From: Clavelina lepadiformis
Lineage: Eukaryota; Chordata; Ascidiacea; Aplousobranchia; Clavelinidae
NCBI RefSeq assembly: GCF_947623445.1
Contig: NC_135242.1
Coordinates: 2,232,001-2,296,000, forward strand
Length of the DNA stretch: 64,000 nucleotides
Reading direction: 5' to 3'
Shown: in pieces, positions 47,266-58,363 of the stretch
Position numbering within the stretch: position 1 is the first letter of the stretch
Layout of the letters: the number at the start of each line of letters is the position of its first letter
Position numbers and translations under genes: made by a program
The notes under the pieces: model-generated
What the model saw: only the letters and a program-made list of their open reading frames with translations
What the model was told of the DNA's origin: nothing
The model's database searches: none

Positions 47266-50200
47266 ATGAACTTGAAAGAACTTCTCCAAAGCAATGATTT
47301 CGGTTATTATGAGAAAAGACTCTGCTTCTTACTTTGCCTATCAGCAATCCCAAACGCTTTTCCTGCGCTTCAAAGTTTGGTCAACCAATATGTACCACCT
47401 TATAGATGTGATGTGTCATCAATTGTGGATAATGTCAAAAACGAGGTAAATAATAAATATTAATTCTCTCTAACAGTATCATTTGTTTGAAATATGGCGG
47501 TTGTTGAATACTTATTTCATGTTTGAGTTTCAAGTCTTAATTTCTCATATTTGCGCGTTTTTACTGTATTGCGTTTCTCAAATAAGACGTTGCCAAGAGA
47601 GATCGAAATTGCCTCAGATGATCAGTGGAAGGAACATCTCTTGAATCTTACAATTCCTTACGAAGAAAATGAAGCCGGAAACTTCAAGAGAAGTTCCTGC
47701 ACAAGATACAACGTGTCGTTGGAATATCTGCAAAATTTAACCAATCACAGTAAGAAAAAATTGATACCAAATCTTTGGCAGTGTTTTGCGTCGAACTTTC
47801 AATTATTTTGTGTTTTGTGGCCCATGCGTGCCATATGTTCTTGCCCATTCATGTTTTTTACTGATCTATGCTATCTTGTAAGTATTGTTCAGGTAAGTTT
47901 GATTAGAGCTATGCTTCAGATACGTATAACAAAGTCATTGTTCCTTGCATTTTGATGGCGTGTTGTAACTCCATTTAATATTCCACAAAATTTTGAAAGA
48001 TAAAACTCCTTGCTCTGGATGTAAGATCATGCTTTCATGATCGCTAAAGCTTCGTCTGTTTTCAATATTGCTCCAAAATGGTTGCTGCTAATTGGGGTTG
48101 TCACATAAATTCAATACTGGAATCTATCTCAACACACTGTAGTTAGGTCTTATTTTGTGTCATTTATTTTAGATTTTTCGAGCTCTTTCCATTAATTTCA
48201 AAACATTTTTTTGCTCCAACTATAAAACTCATTGAAAACACGGCTTCAAGTAATACGTCAAGTTATAGTTATACGTCTTGCGACAACGCTGACTCTTTGA
48301 GTGTAGGATGAAATCTCAATTACTTATTGTTAACGTCAGTTAGCCAAATGCGATAAATTGTGAATCGATATTCAAAATTTCATTAAAGTATCATAATTGC
48401 AAAATGTGCAGCGCAACGTACTTCGATCAACATAATGCGAATATTTGCTGATTTTAAGTTTAACCTATCGTTAGTTAAAGACTGACACCATCATAGAATA
48501 TTCTAGAACGAAGTTTGGAAAACGCTCACATAATTACGTAATTAATCACTTTCGACAAAATGCGTATTAGTAAGTTTAATACTAACTGTACTTTGTTGAA
48601 TCGGGCAACCTCAAAAAAAGCAAACAAAATATGGAAAAATACAATGCAATAAAAAACTATTTTTAGACTTGGTGCTGACAGAAGAAATAGTTCAGCACCA
48701 AGATGTCGCGTCCTGCTCAAAATTTCACTTTGAAGGTGTAGAAGTCAGTGCGGTCACTGAAGTAAGTAGAATCGTTGTTTGTGAAGTTGAAGTTTAAAGT
48801 TTTGAACAAATACTGAGAACTGAGAGGACGTATCAAGCATGTGTTAATTTAGAACCGATGAAAAAGATTGATAGAAATTTGTGGAAAACCTTCTTCAAAT
48901 AAGCACAATCGTAATTTCAGAACAAGTTTTAATTATTTCTTAAACGCCGTTTCTAAACTGATGTGTAACATTGACAGTGCTGCAGCCACTTGACAACACA
49001 AAGTGGACAATTGACAATTTATAAATTCACCGTTCTTTAAGGTGGAAAGATTTTCATAAAATTATTAAAAAATATCTTTGCAGTTTGGGTTTGTTTGTGA
49101 TCAAGCTTGGCAAAGACCATTTTTTCTTTCTATGTTCATGCTGGGAATGCTGTTTGGCGTTATATGCGGAGGAATTATATCGGACTGGTATGAACTTATG
49201 TTTCAGAATGAGTGTAATAAAGTTGTACGTATAGTTCATATTCAGCAAACTACAAATGTTTGTGGGTTTAGGTTTGGTCGCAGATTGACTTTCTTGTTGT
49301 TCACTGCGCTGCAATTCATTGTCTCATTCGCTACAAGTTTTGTCACAACACCAGCTCTGTATGGAATTCTGGTCTTTCTGAACGGATGGACCAGTCTTGT
49401 CAACTATTGTGCTGCAGCATTGCTTGGTAACAGCTCATGGTGACCATAATTGTTAAAAGTTTCACAAAGTCTGAAAGAAATAATTATATTTTCAAACAAC
49501 AGGTTTTGAATTTGTTCTTTCTAAATACCGATCTTTCGTTTATTTTGTCATTGGGGCTGGAAGCGGAGTTGGGTTTATGTTGCTTGGGCCGATAATGTAC
49601 TTTGCTCGTAACTGGAGATGGTTTATGAGGGTCATAGGATTGGTTGGAGTTCCATACATTGCTTGCTATTGGTAGGACAATTTTGAAGTTTCTTGGTTAT
49701 TGGTCGGATATTACTTTTTGTTATCGTGCGAAATAAGCTTTTATAAGTTATCCTGAAAATGAGGATATATCGGCCAAAAGTTAGAAAACTCATTTGAGCT
49801 TCTATTTCACTCATTGCACCGACATTACGCATAAGAAAATTTAATTTTTATGTAATATTTGCAAATATAATGTTTTCAAAGTAAACTTCAAGTTAGTAAC
49901 TTGACCATTTCTTGCCCCTTTCATCACAGGTTGATTGATGAAAGTCCATTGTGGTTGGCTGCGAAAGGAAAGGACGAAGAGCTTGAGAGAGTGCTTCGAA
50001 AAGTTGCCAGGATCAACAAACAGAAGCAGAAAAGCAAAGAAGAAATCAAAAAACTTCTTCCATCCGAAAATGATAAAGCCCAGACTTGCTTCAAATATAT
50101 TTGTGAAATAATATCGAATTGCACGATGATGGGACGCCTTCTTGTAGCATGTCTGTCATGGTAAAATGTTGTATAAGTACAGGATGTTCTGCGTGTAAAC

Positions 50201-51493
50201 AGCAAGGTTTACGCTGCTTAATAACGTTTTGCTTTCAGTAAGATCTGCAGCAAACTCTATTTAGTGTTTACATGATTGCAATAGGAATTACAACTGCGAT
50301 ATAAAGCATACTATTAATGAAACATTAAACTATGATTATAACAATATTCAATACCAGCATGTTAATGTTTTCAATAACAGTCGTATATTGCGGTTCTGTG
50401 TTCTTTTTGCAAAGAGTTTCTTTAAATTTTATTCCAGGTGCGTTGTAAGCATGTCTTACTACGCCGCTGCTCTTAATGCCAACAATTTGGGCGGAAGCCG
50501 ATTCGTAAACGTGTCGATAGGCGGAGCCATGGAGGTTGTGGCTACCGTCATATTCTACGTCATCGTGGATTCGTTTGGACGAAGGAAGTCTTACATGATA
50601 GCAATGACGTGTTGCGCAGTTGGCATTGCTTTGACTCCGTTGGCAGCGATATGTATATAGGCGTTGTATTATGAAATGTATAATGTAAATTGTGGATAAA
50701 AAATCATCTATAATTTGTTTGGTTTTTCGGTTAAAACAGTTTCCAAGACTCAAAACCTAAACTATTTGTTTTATCAGGGAGCGCAAAATTGGTGATTGTT
50801 CTTTCCATGTTTGGAAGAGTGACCACCAGCATTGGTTATACGATCGTCTACATCTATCACGTGGAACTGTTTCCGACACCTACAAGGCAAACAGTGATGG
50901 GCATCTGTTCTGCTTGTGCTAGAATTGGAGGAGTTATTTCGCCATATATTTTGCATGCAGGTTTATCTTAATAATTGTTTTTTAAACATGTATAAATAAT
51001 TAAATGTTTTTTAAACATCCGTTATTTTAGATTGTCTGTTCGAATAAACACAATGATCTCTAACCTTACCCTTCTTTTTTGCTTTGTTATAGATTAATTA
51101 TATGTTCAAATTGCTATTTAATAATTTCTTAAACTTTATTACTTCCGCAAAGGAGAGAATGGTGAAATAGTTGCTCCGTGTCTCGGAATGGCAGCTGTCA
51201 TACTTCTCTCGGTCGCATCAAACGTCTTCTTACCTGAAACACGTGACCAACCACTCCCACAAAATGTGGAGGACGCTTTGAAGATGAAAGGGTGAGATTT
51301 GCTTTAAAATGTTTTGCTTCTATAGTTTATTTTAAACAATTATTGTTTGCAATATATTGTTAATATTTTGCTTCTTTAAATTATTAGATTGCTATCTACC
51401 AGTCATTGCTGTGGAAGCGCAACAAATGCAAAGAATGAAAAAGAAAAGCCCTCGTCAGTCTGCAGTTTGAATAATGTGGAAAAAAACATCTAA
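47266..51493 (+). CDS. SLC22-like organic ion transporter, array copy 3, 11 exons
   Basis: Exons 47266-47445, 47587-47749, 48667-48761, 49084-49187, 49272-49426, 49503-49671, 49930-50160, 50438-50652, 50778-50960, 51153-51291, 51388-51493 give 579 residues. Exons 1-6 and the first part of exon 7 are almost identical to copy 2. From about 50032 onward the gene has its own sequence: exon 7 ends GRLLVACLSW, exon 8 reads AAALNANNLGGSRFVNVSIGGAMEVV, and exon 9 begins SAKLVIVLSMFGR. The C-terminus has its own ending (VCSLNNVEKNI). Same SLC22 motifs and presumed plasma-membrane location. This copy and copy 1 look like the two parents of copy 2. Confidence 0.93.
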
Positions 51494-51786
51494 ATAATAT
51501 TATAATAACTTGATGACGTATAAATACAAAATATTGCAATCGCTGTCAGCGGTCCTTTTGCAATATACAGTACGAAAATTATCAAAAACTCTTTTCGAAT
51601 ACAGTATAACTATGTTATTCACTCAAATTACATAGAATTGTGGATACTTGAAAGTTACAGTCGCGATTGATAGCTGCGTAAGATAATATGTTACTTAACA
51701 AAGTGAGATAGAACTCACACGCCTAATTGAACAATAATAATAAACTTTAATTTTCATTAGTTCATGTATACAGTAGGTCTATTTGC

Positions 51787-51990
51787 CAGCCAGCAAAGCC
51801 AGCAGAACCATACCAGACTATGTTTATGATTTGAACTCATTTCTGAAGACCGGACTTACATTAACTGAAACCTCACACAGGCTGGTGGTGATATCCCAAG
51901 CAATACAGGAGTATGTGAAACAAAAATTCAATAGGCGTTTTATCGCTGTCGACAATTTCTCAAGACTTCCCAGTATACCGACAATTTTTA
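51787..51990 (+). CDS. Orphan coding-like exon of unknown identity
   Basis: A pyrimidine-rich tract ending TTTGCCAG is followed by about 200 bp open in one frame and then a GTAAGT donor. The peptide reads IPDYVYDLNSFLKTGLTLTE and later VKQKFNRRFIAVDNF, with ordinary mixed composition rather than the AT-driven residues of chance frames. No neighbouring exon was found and I recognise no family. It could be an exon of an overlapping or nested gene, a processed fragment of one, or a chance frame. Confidence 0.3.
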
Positions 51991-52266
51991 TGTAAGTCGA
52001 TATTAGTCTGGTACAAAAAGATACAGAACGTGAGAAACGTTCTTTGCCCAAACAAATCTCTCCCATTAAGGAAAACAATTAGGTTAATTACTAATCAAAC
52101 TTGAACGCCGTAGTGTTTGGTGGCGCAGGTATGCGACGGTGTGAATTTAATTTAATTGAAGAACTACTCTGCTCTGGTTTCTGTGAAAGATTTTCTCTTG
52201 TTTGCAAGAGATTTATTTAGTTGCTGATAAAACTCAGAGATGCAGTTATAGCTCTAAGCATGAACA

Positions 52267-52382
52267 CCTTACTTACTTACTTACTTACTTATTTACATAC
52301 TTACTTACTTACTTAATTACTTATTTACTTACTTAATTACTTAATTACTTATTTACCTTACTTACTTACTTACCTTACTTTG
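52267..52382. repeat. (TTAC)n microsatellite
   Basis: About 115 bp of tandem ACTT/TTAC tetranucleotides, interrupted by ATTT and AATT variants. Confidence 0.95.
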
Positions 52383-53526
52383 TGCGGACATCGCTTACAC
52401 TTGCTCGTAGGTAACAGCGCAATGGATTAAAGGTAATCGACACTACAAGCGACAGGAAAATATGATAAAACCAACTGTTTCTTTCTGGCAGATATGTCTT
52501 ATATTTTAATTGAAACCTTTTGCGGATGTTGAAAGAGTTAATGATTACCAAGAAACTGAACACATTTTCAATTATCGTTCGTTTCTATTATCGTGTTATC
52601 GTTAAGTTGCTTAGGGTTTAAGTTTGTGTCAAGTATCCGCCCAGAACAAAGGCCATAGACTTATATCGACAGAACAAACAACGGTTTCATAATATCAGCT
52701 TCGAAACCAATTCTTCGCAAAAAAATTAAGTGAAACTTTTGTTGTATACACGTTCAAAATTATTTCAGAAGTTACATAAGATTCAAACATGTTAAACTTT
52801 ATTTATTCGAATGTTTTCAAGTTTCATAGCGGTCATAATATGTTTGCGTTTTAAAACTAAAGAAATTCGATATCATGGTATCATAGTATACTTATTAAAA
52901 ATCTGATCATAATTTGCCCATATCGAGGTATTTCAAGTCAATACAGACAACACTTTGACTGCTAGTTGAGAAAGGATTCAAAACGCTTTCTTTCATCATA
53001 AACGTGCAAAACACTTTTCCTTTATTTTAAAAATTGGTCAACCAGTATTAGGAACTTCATCTACTATAACAATTCGGTTTGTCTATAGTGTGATTTTTAT
53101 CCGATGAAGAAAGACTTTTATCTTTTTGAAGTGAAGTAATAAAAAGGGTTTTGTGTGTTAATTTACGACCTGCTCAAGAATGCTCGCTAGAGCATGTTAA
53201 ATCACATTAAACGAAATCTACCAGAACGATAAAGTTCAGTTAGTTTCAAAATTCCGGCTGAGTCGACATGCGACGACATCTGAGTTGAAACGCATATTAT
53301 GAACAAAATATTCTTATAACATATTTCTTTTGTGTTATTTTCTCTAACCGTAGAATTGGTGAAACTCCAGGTTGAACAGTACTCTAGCTAATATATAACA
53401 TATTTTTAATACACCATAAAGAGAGTTTACTTAATTATTTAACACCTTTTGTTAGTAGATTTTTAGAACATAAATGACTAGTTGGTTTCGTTGGAAGAGT
53501 TAAGTTTTGTAAACAGACCTAAGCCG

Positions 53527-53830
53527 CCTGGTGCAAAATGCTTTCCGGAAATGAACAGTTTCCAGAATAAGCATGCTGTTAATTCAGAAACGTTTCCGAG
53601 AAATCAGGAAACCGTAAAATGCCTGTTGAATTTTGAATCAAAAACATAAAAGATGGCTTTGCTCTCAGTACCAGCTTATATTTTACAGGGACAAAAAATT
53701 AGTAAGTATGAAAGGTTGAAAACGTTGCATTATCTGAAAGGATAAAAGGAGGGTTGCAAGAAGGCTCGTAAAAGAAAGAAGCATAAAAAAGAAGGCTGTC
53801 ACTATTTCACCAGAAAAAACGTGCGTTCGA
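53527..53830. repeat. SLC22 5'-flank repeat segment (before copy 4)
   Basis: Shares TGCAAAATGCTTTCC, a CGTTTCCGAGAAA-like stretch, CAGGAAACCGTAAAATGCC and a following AT-rich body with segments at 59996-60310 and 60895-61160. A weaker match lies near 41290. It lies several hundred bp before the ATG of copy 4. It is either an ancestral promoter-proximal segment duplicated with the genes or an independent dispersed repeat. Confidence 0.55.
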
Positions 53831-54255
53831 AGCTATTCTTCACAGTTTCTTGTCCTAAATGAAATGTTATAACTTATAACATACTAACCTAAACTTAACC
53901 CCGAAATCTACCTTCTAATATACATAGACCGTCAATGAAACCTTAAATAGTTAAAACCCACCTTTTTTAATACTCATTCTCCTAACCTAGCAACCTAACA
54001 AACTGGCTAACAACGGGCTGCGTGGCCTACGTACGGTGAAATAGTCACTTCGAAAAAAGAATTTGACAAAAACAGTACAGCAGATTTAGATTAGACACAA
54101 CAATAGGAAGCGAGATTATATAGATTATACTAAGGTAGACATTTGAGATTTTTCAAAAAATCGTAATAAAACTTTAGCTCTTTGTTTTAGCTTTTGATCA
54201 TTTCCTGTAGTTGTTGATATAGTGGTTGAAGCCAATAATTATCAGTTGTGTAATA

Positions 54256-57200
54256 ATGAATTTGAAACAACTTCTCGAAAGCAATGATTTCGGTTACTAT
54301 GAGAAAAGACTCTGTTTCTTACTTTTGCTATCAGCAATCCCGAACGCTTTTCCTCTACTTCAAAGTTTGGTCAACAATTATGTACCACCTTATAGATGTG
54401 ACGTGTCAGCAATTGTGGAGAATCTGAAAAACAAGGTGAAAGTTTTACCGCTTGTTTCGGTGACTTCTTCTCTATATACTATATTCTCTATATCAGGGGT
54501 GGCCAACCAGTCAGAGACTAAGAGCCTCACTTCTTACTGTGTTAACCGCAAAGAGCCACATCATACACATTATGATTTATGATGCCTTTTCTTATTACGT
54601 CATAATACTGCACCAGATATTGTTTCAGTTTCATCATCTTTATTCTGGGTCGAAATATTATGTAATCAGTCATTATTTAGCAAATATCAATTGAACATTA
54701 GCCAGTAGAGATTACTTTTCTGTATTATTTATCTGCCTAAAATGGGTAAAATGTGCTTTCTTTCAGGGGGTTCAATATGAACGAAAGAGCCGCATAATAC
54801 CGGGCAAAGAGCCGCGGGTTGGCCAGGCCTGATCTATATGAATAAATGATTTATCCAAATTAAATTTTGAGAATGTGTTTCATTCCCTGTCATTCTTTAA
54901 AAAAAGGTTTTAATAATAACCTGTATTGCTTTTCACTTAAAAGTGGCATTTGCAAGCAGAAAGGGATTCAATCCAGAATACCAAGACATTGAACCCAAGC
55001 AACAAATATCCTCTGTTTAGTTCACTGAAATTTTGAGCCCAACAGTCCGTGAAATTAGTTCCATTTAGCTTCGTTACCTCAAGCCAGCGGCGCTTCGTGC
55101 TCTATTTTTATAAACGTTTCTCGGCTAAAAAATATTTCAGGGTAAATGAGAAGTTATGGTGATTTCTATGGGTTCATGTATTGTTTGGTTTAGCTTCATT
55201 ACTATGGCCCGGGATTAATATTTTAATGAGTTAGGCTTAATTTGTTTTTGATTTCTGAGATATAACCTATTTTTATCAAATCACTAACTCAGATTTGCTT
55301 CTGATAATTTTTAGACAGCGACAGGGAAGATCGAAATTGCCTCAGATGAGCAGTGGAAGGAACATCTCTTGAATCTTACAATTCCTTACGAAGAAAATGA
55401 GACTGGGAGTTTCAAGAGAAGTTCCTGCACAAGATACAACGTGTCGTTGGAATATCTGCAAAATTTGACCGAGCACAGTAAGAAAAAATGATTGTTTACT
55501 TTTTATTTTGGAAAGTTAGTTCCATACTGTAGTTTTGCGCTTTATTGCCAAATTTCACTATTTTTGCTTGGAGTATCAATCATTCGTTAATTTTTGTTTA
55601 TCAGTATAGACCTAAATGTGCGTGTGTGTGTGGGGGTTAGAGGGTGAATGGGGGGGAGGGGGGGCGGCTGGGGGCGTTCAATTGTAAATGTCATAAAATA
55701 AAATACCTCATAAAGAAAACGTCCTGTGCTTTAAGGTTTTATGCAACCGATGAACACAATTAATGAAAATGACGTCATTCCATGCGCAAAGTTTCACTTT
55801 GAAGGTACAGAAGCGAGCGCGGTCACTGAAGTGAGTGAAATCTTTGACAGCTACATTTTTATCTCTTTAAACAATCTGTTACAGAAAATTTTACAGCATA
55901 GAATTTATACTGATTTAAAATGTTTACTCACAATGTTTATGCGGTAGAATACGGTTTAATCGGCTAACATGTAGCCGACTGGTTCAATCAAAAAATTAAA
56001 AAAGAAAAACTAACAAAAAAATTCACTTTCACAGTTTGGATTAGTTTGTGATCAAGCTTGGCAGAGACCATTCTTTGTGTCGTTATACATGCTGGGAATG
56101 CTGTTTGGCGTTATATGCGGAGGAATTATATCGGACTGGTAAGAAATTATATTTCTATAATATGTGAGTTGTTAAAGTTGTACTTAAAATAGGACTATGT
56201 GCGATGAAAAAAACTTATGCTTGTGGGTTTAGGTTTGGTCGCAAATTTACTTTCTTGTTGTTCACTGCGCTGCAATTCATTGTCTCATTCGCTACAAGTT
56301 TCGTCACAACACCAACTTTGTACGGAATCCTGGTCTTTCTGAACGGATGGTCAAACCTCGTGAATTTTGGTTCAGCCGCTTTACTGGGTAAGCTTCTAAT
56401 GTTTTCGGCAAACTAGAAATTAATTTCAAAACCACTAATTCTATTATGCAGACATTAGGCAAACATCAATTGGCAAAATCGCGAACGTTGATTCTGCTGT
56501 TATTATAAACATTAGGTTTCGAGTTCGTTCCCCCAATCCATCGATCTTTTGTCTATTTCGTTCTGGGTACTGGATTGGGTCTTGGAGTTACGTTGCTTGG
56601 TCCAATAATGTATTTTGCCCGCAACTGGCGGTGGTTTATGGGTTTCGCCGGATTGATTGGAATCCCCTACATTGCTTACTTTTGGTGGGTCCAGCCACAA
56701 TTTATGTTGGCTGGATAATATGAAAAATACTTTTTTGCCACAATGTGAAGTGTATGTTGTAAACGTTTTGATGGTAGCTGCCTGCAAGGAGAGATGCTTA
56801 AATCAAGAATGCTAAATTTGCTATGAATTACTCTTGATAGCTTCTAGCATTTCGTTGCATCTCCTGCTCCTTTCATCACAGGTTGATTGATGAAAGTCCT
56901 TTGTGGTTGGCTGCGAAAGGAAAGGACGAAGAGCTTGAGAGAGTGCTTCAAAAAGTTGCCAGGATTAACAAACAGAAGCAGAAAAGCAAAGAAGAAATCA
57001 AAAAACTTCTTCCATCCGAGACAGATGCTCCCAAGAGTTGCTTCAAAGCCGGGTTGGAAATATTATCGAATCGTGTGATGATGGGACGCATCCTAATTGC
57101 CGGTCTTTCATGGTAAAATTTTATATAGTTATAGTCGCCGTTCTTTCGTAGTAAACTGCCATGCATAATATAAACTTGTGTACACTATGTGAGCCTACTA

Positions 57201-58300
57201 AGTTGTGGTGGTAACATGTACGCTTTGTTTTCCTTTGCATAAGTTTTAAGTTGTTCCTATGTCTTTATTATAGGCTATGCTATGCTCAAGGCATAGAACA
57301 TTAAAATCGAAAATTAAACAAGAAACCATTCATACGTAACAATCAAAGTTTGACTTATGATGCAAATTACTTTGTATAGCGCGTCAAACTGCTTTCCAGG
57401 TGCGTTGTAAGCATGTCCTACTACGTCATCATTTTCAACATCAACAATCTCAGTGGAAATCGGTTCGTGAATGTGTCCATAAGCGGCGCCATGGAAATTT
57501 TGTCTCACGTTATATTCTACGTCATCGTGGATTCGTTTGGACGAAGGAAGTCTTACATGATAACAATGACGTGTTGCGCAGTCGGCATTGCTTTCACCCC
57601 ATTGGCAGCGATATGTATAAATAATGAGAAATCTACATTAATTTATGTTTTGTGTTATAAAGGATAAACTCTTCTCAAATCAGTCTCAAAACTAATTTAT
57701 ATTGACAGGGAATAACATTCTTGTTGTTGTGCTTTCAATGATTGGTTTGTTGACATCTGACATGGGGTTTGCGATCATCTACGTCTACCACGTGGAATTC
57801 TTTCCGACACCTACAAGACAAACAGTGATGGGGATCTGTTCTGCTTGTGCTAGAATCGGTGGAATTATTTCGCCATATATTTTGCATGCAGGTTTGCTTC
57901 TGTTACTTTGCTATTAGGTCATTTGTTTATCCAAAACTAGGAATTTAAAGTCAAACTTACATTTGATTGCCCTTACAAAGGAGAGAATGGCGAAACCGTT
58001 GCTCCATATCTCGGAATGGCAGCTGTCATACTTCTCTCGGTCGCATCAAACGTCTTCTTACCTGAAACACGTGACCAACCACTCCCACAAAACGTGGAGG
58101 ACGCTTTGAAGATGAAAGGGTGAGGTTCGCTTTCGATCAATTTATCATCCTTCAGTTTGTAAACATAAACATAAGATAAGAGTATATTTGTTAGATTGTT
58201 GCCTACCAGTTTATGCAGCACTGACAAAAGTGAAGAGAGAAAAGAAGCAAAGAAATCTCCCCCAATCAGTAACTTACATCTGTCGGAGACAAACGTCTAG
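54256..58300 (+). CDS. SLC22-like organic ion transporter, array copy 4, 11 exons
   Basis: Exons 54256-54435, 55315-55477, 55736-55830, 56035-56138, 56233-56387, 56516-56684, 56882-57112, 57400-57614, 57709-57891, 57981-58119, 58195-58300 give 579 residues with the same intron phases as copies 1-3. It carries ISDWFGRKF, DESPLWLAAKG, DSFGRRKSY, FFPTPTRQ and PETRDQPLPQN. It is clearly more diverged than copies 1-3 are from each other, especially in exon 3 (SFMQPMNTINENDVIPC), exon 6 and the C-terminus, so it is an older paralogue. Intron 1 holds a hAT-type MITE and intron 2 a G-rich tract. A poly(A) signal is at 58358. Substrate unknown; plasma-membrane transporter by family. Confidence 0.92.
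54486..54839. mobile_element. Non-autonomous hAT (Charlie-like) MITE in SLC22 copy 4 intron 1
   Basis: The element is 54494-54831. Left terminus CAGGGGTGGCCAACC; right terminus, reverse complemented, CAGGCCTGGCCAACC. The flanking 8-bp duplications are CTCTATAT and ATCTATAT (7 of 8). Subterminal CGCGGCTCTTTGCCCGG-type sequence (minus strand) is typical of hAT-Charlie ends. There is no transposase frame in 338 bp. Confidence 0.85.
55618..55675 (+). repeat. GT then G-rich tract in SLC22 copy 4 intron 2
   Basis: A (GT)n stretch is followed by four or more G-runs of at least three (GGGGG, GGG, GGGGGGG, GGGGGGG, GGGGG) with loops of one to seven bases. This matches a G-quadruplex-type pattern on the coding strand, between exon 2 (ends 55477) and exon 3 (starts 55736). 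Confidence 0.85.
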
Positions 58301-58357
58301 CTCTTGTCACCATCTATTTGCTGCAATTTCAAGTTGACACTTTTCTACAAGAGACCA

Positions 58358-58363
58358 AATAAA
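58358..58363 (+). terminator. Polyadenylation signal of SLC22 copy 4
   Basis: AATAAA 58 bp after the stop codon at 58300. Confidence 0.6.

Larger units (their letters stand above)
38666..50031. repeat. Tandem duplication of a 5,655-bp unit spanning SLC22 copies 1-3
   Basis: Sequence from exon 7 of copy 1 through exon 7 of copy 2 repeats with a constant offset of 5,655 bp through exon 7 of copy 3, almost without change. I noticed only isolated substitutions, for example 38997 G versus 44652 A and 40644 A versus 46299 T, and no indels that shift the offset. Unit one is about 38666-44320 and unit two about 44321-49975, with each junction uncertain by about 57 bp. Left of 38665, copies 1 and 2 diverge clearly; right of 50031, copies 2 and 3 diverge clearly. 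Confidence 0.92.
51494..54255. other. Spacer between SLC22 copies 3 and 4
   Basis: Contains the copy-3 3'UTR, a single coding-like orphan exon at 51787-51992 and a TTAC-type microsatellite at 52267-52382. A 5' flanking segment at about 53527-53830 (GGTGCAAAATGCTTTCCGGAA and later CAGGAAACCGTAAAATGCC) is shared with 59996-60310 and 60895-61160. No complete gene is recognised. Confidence 0.5.
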
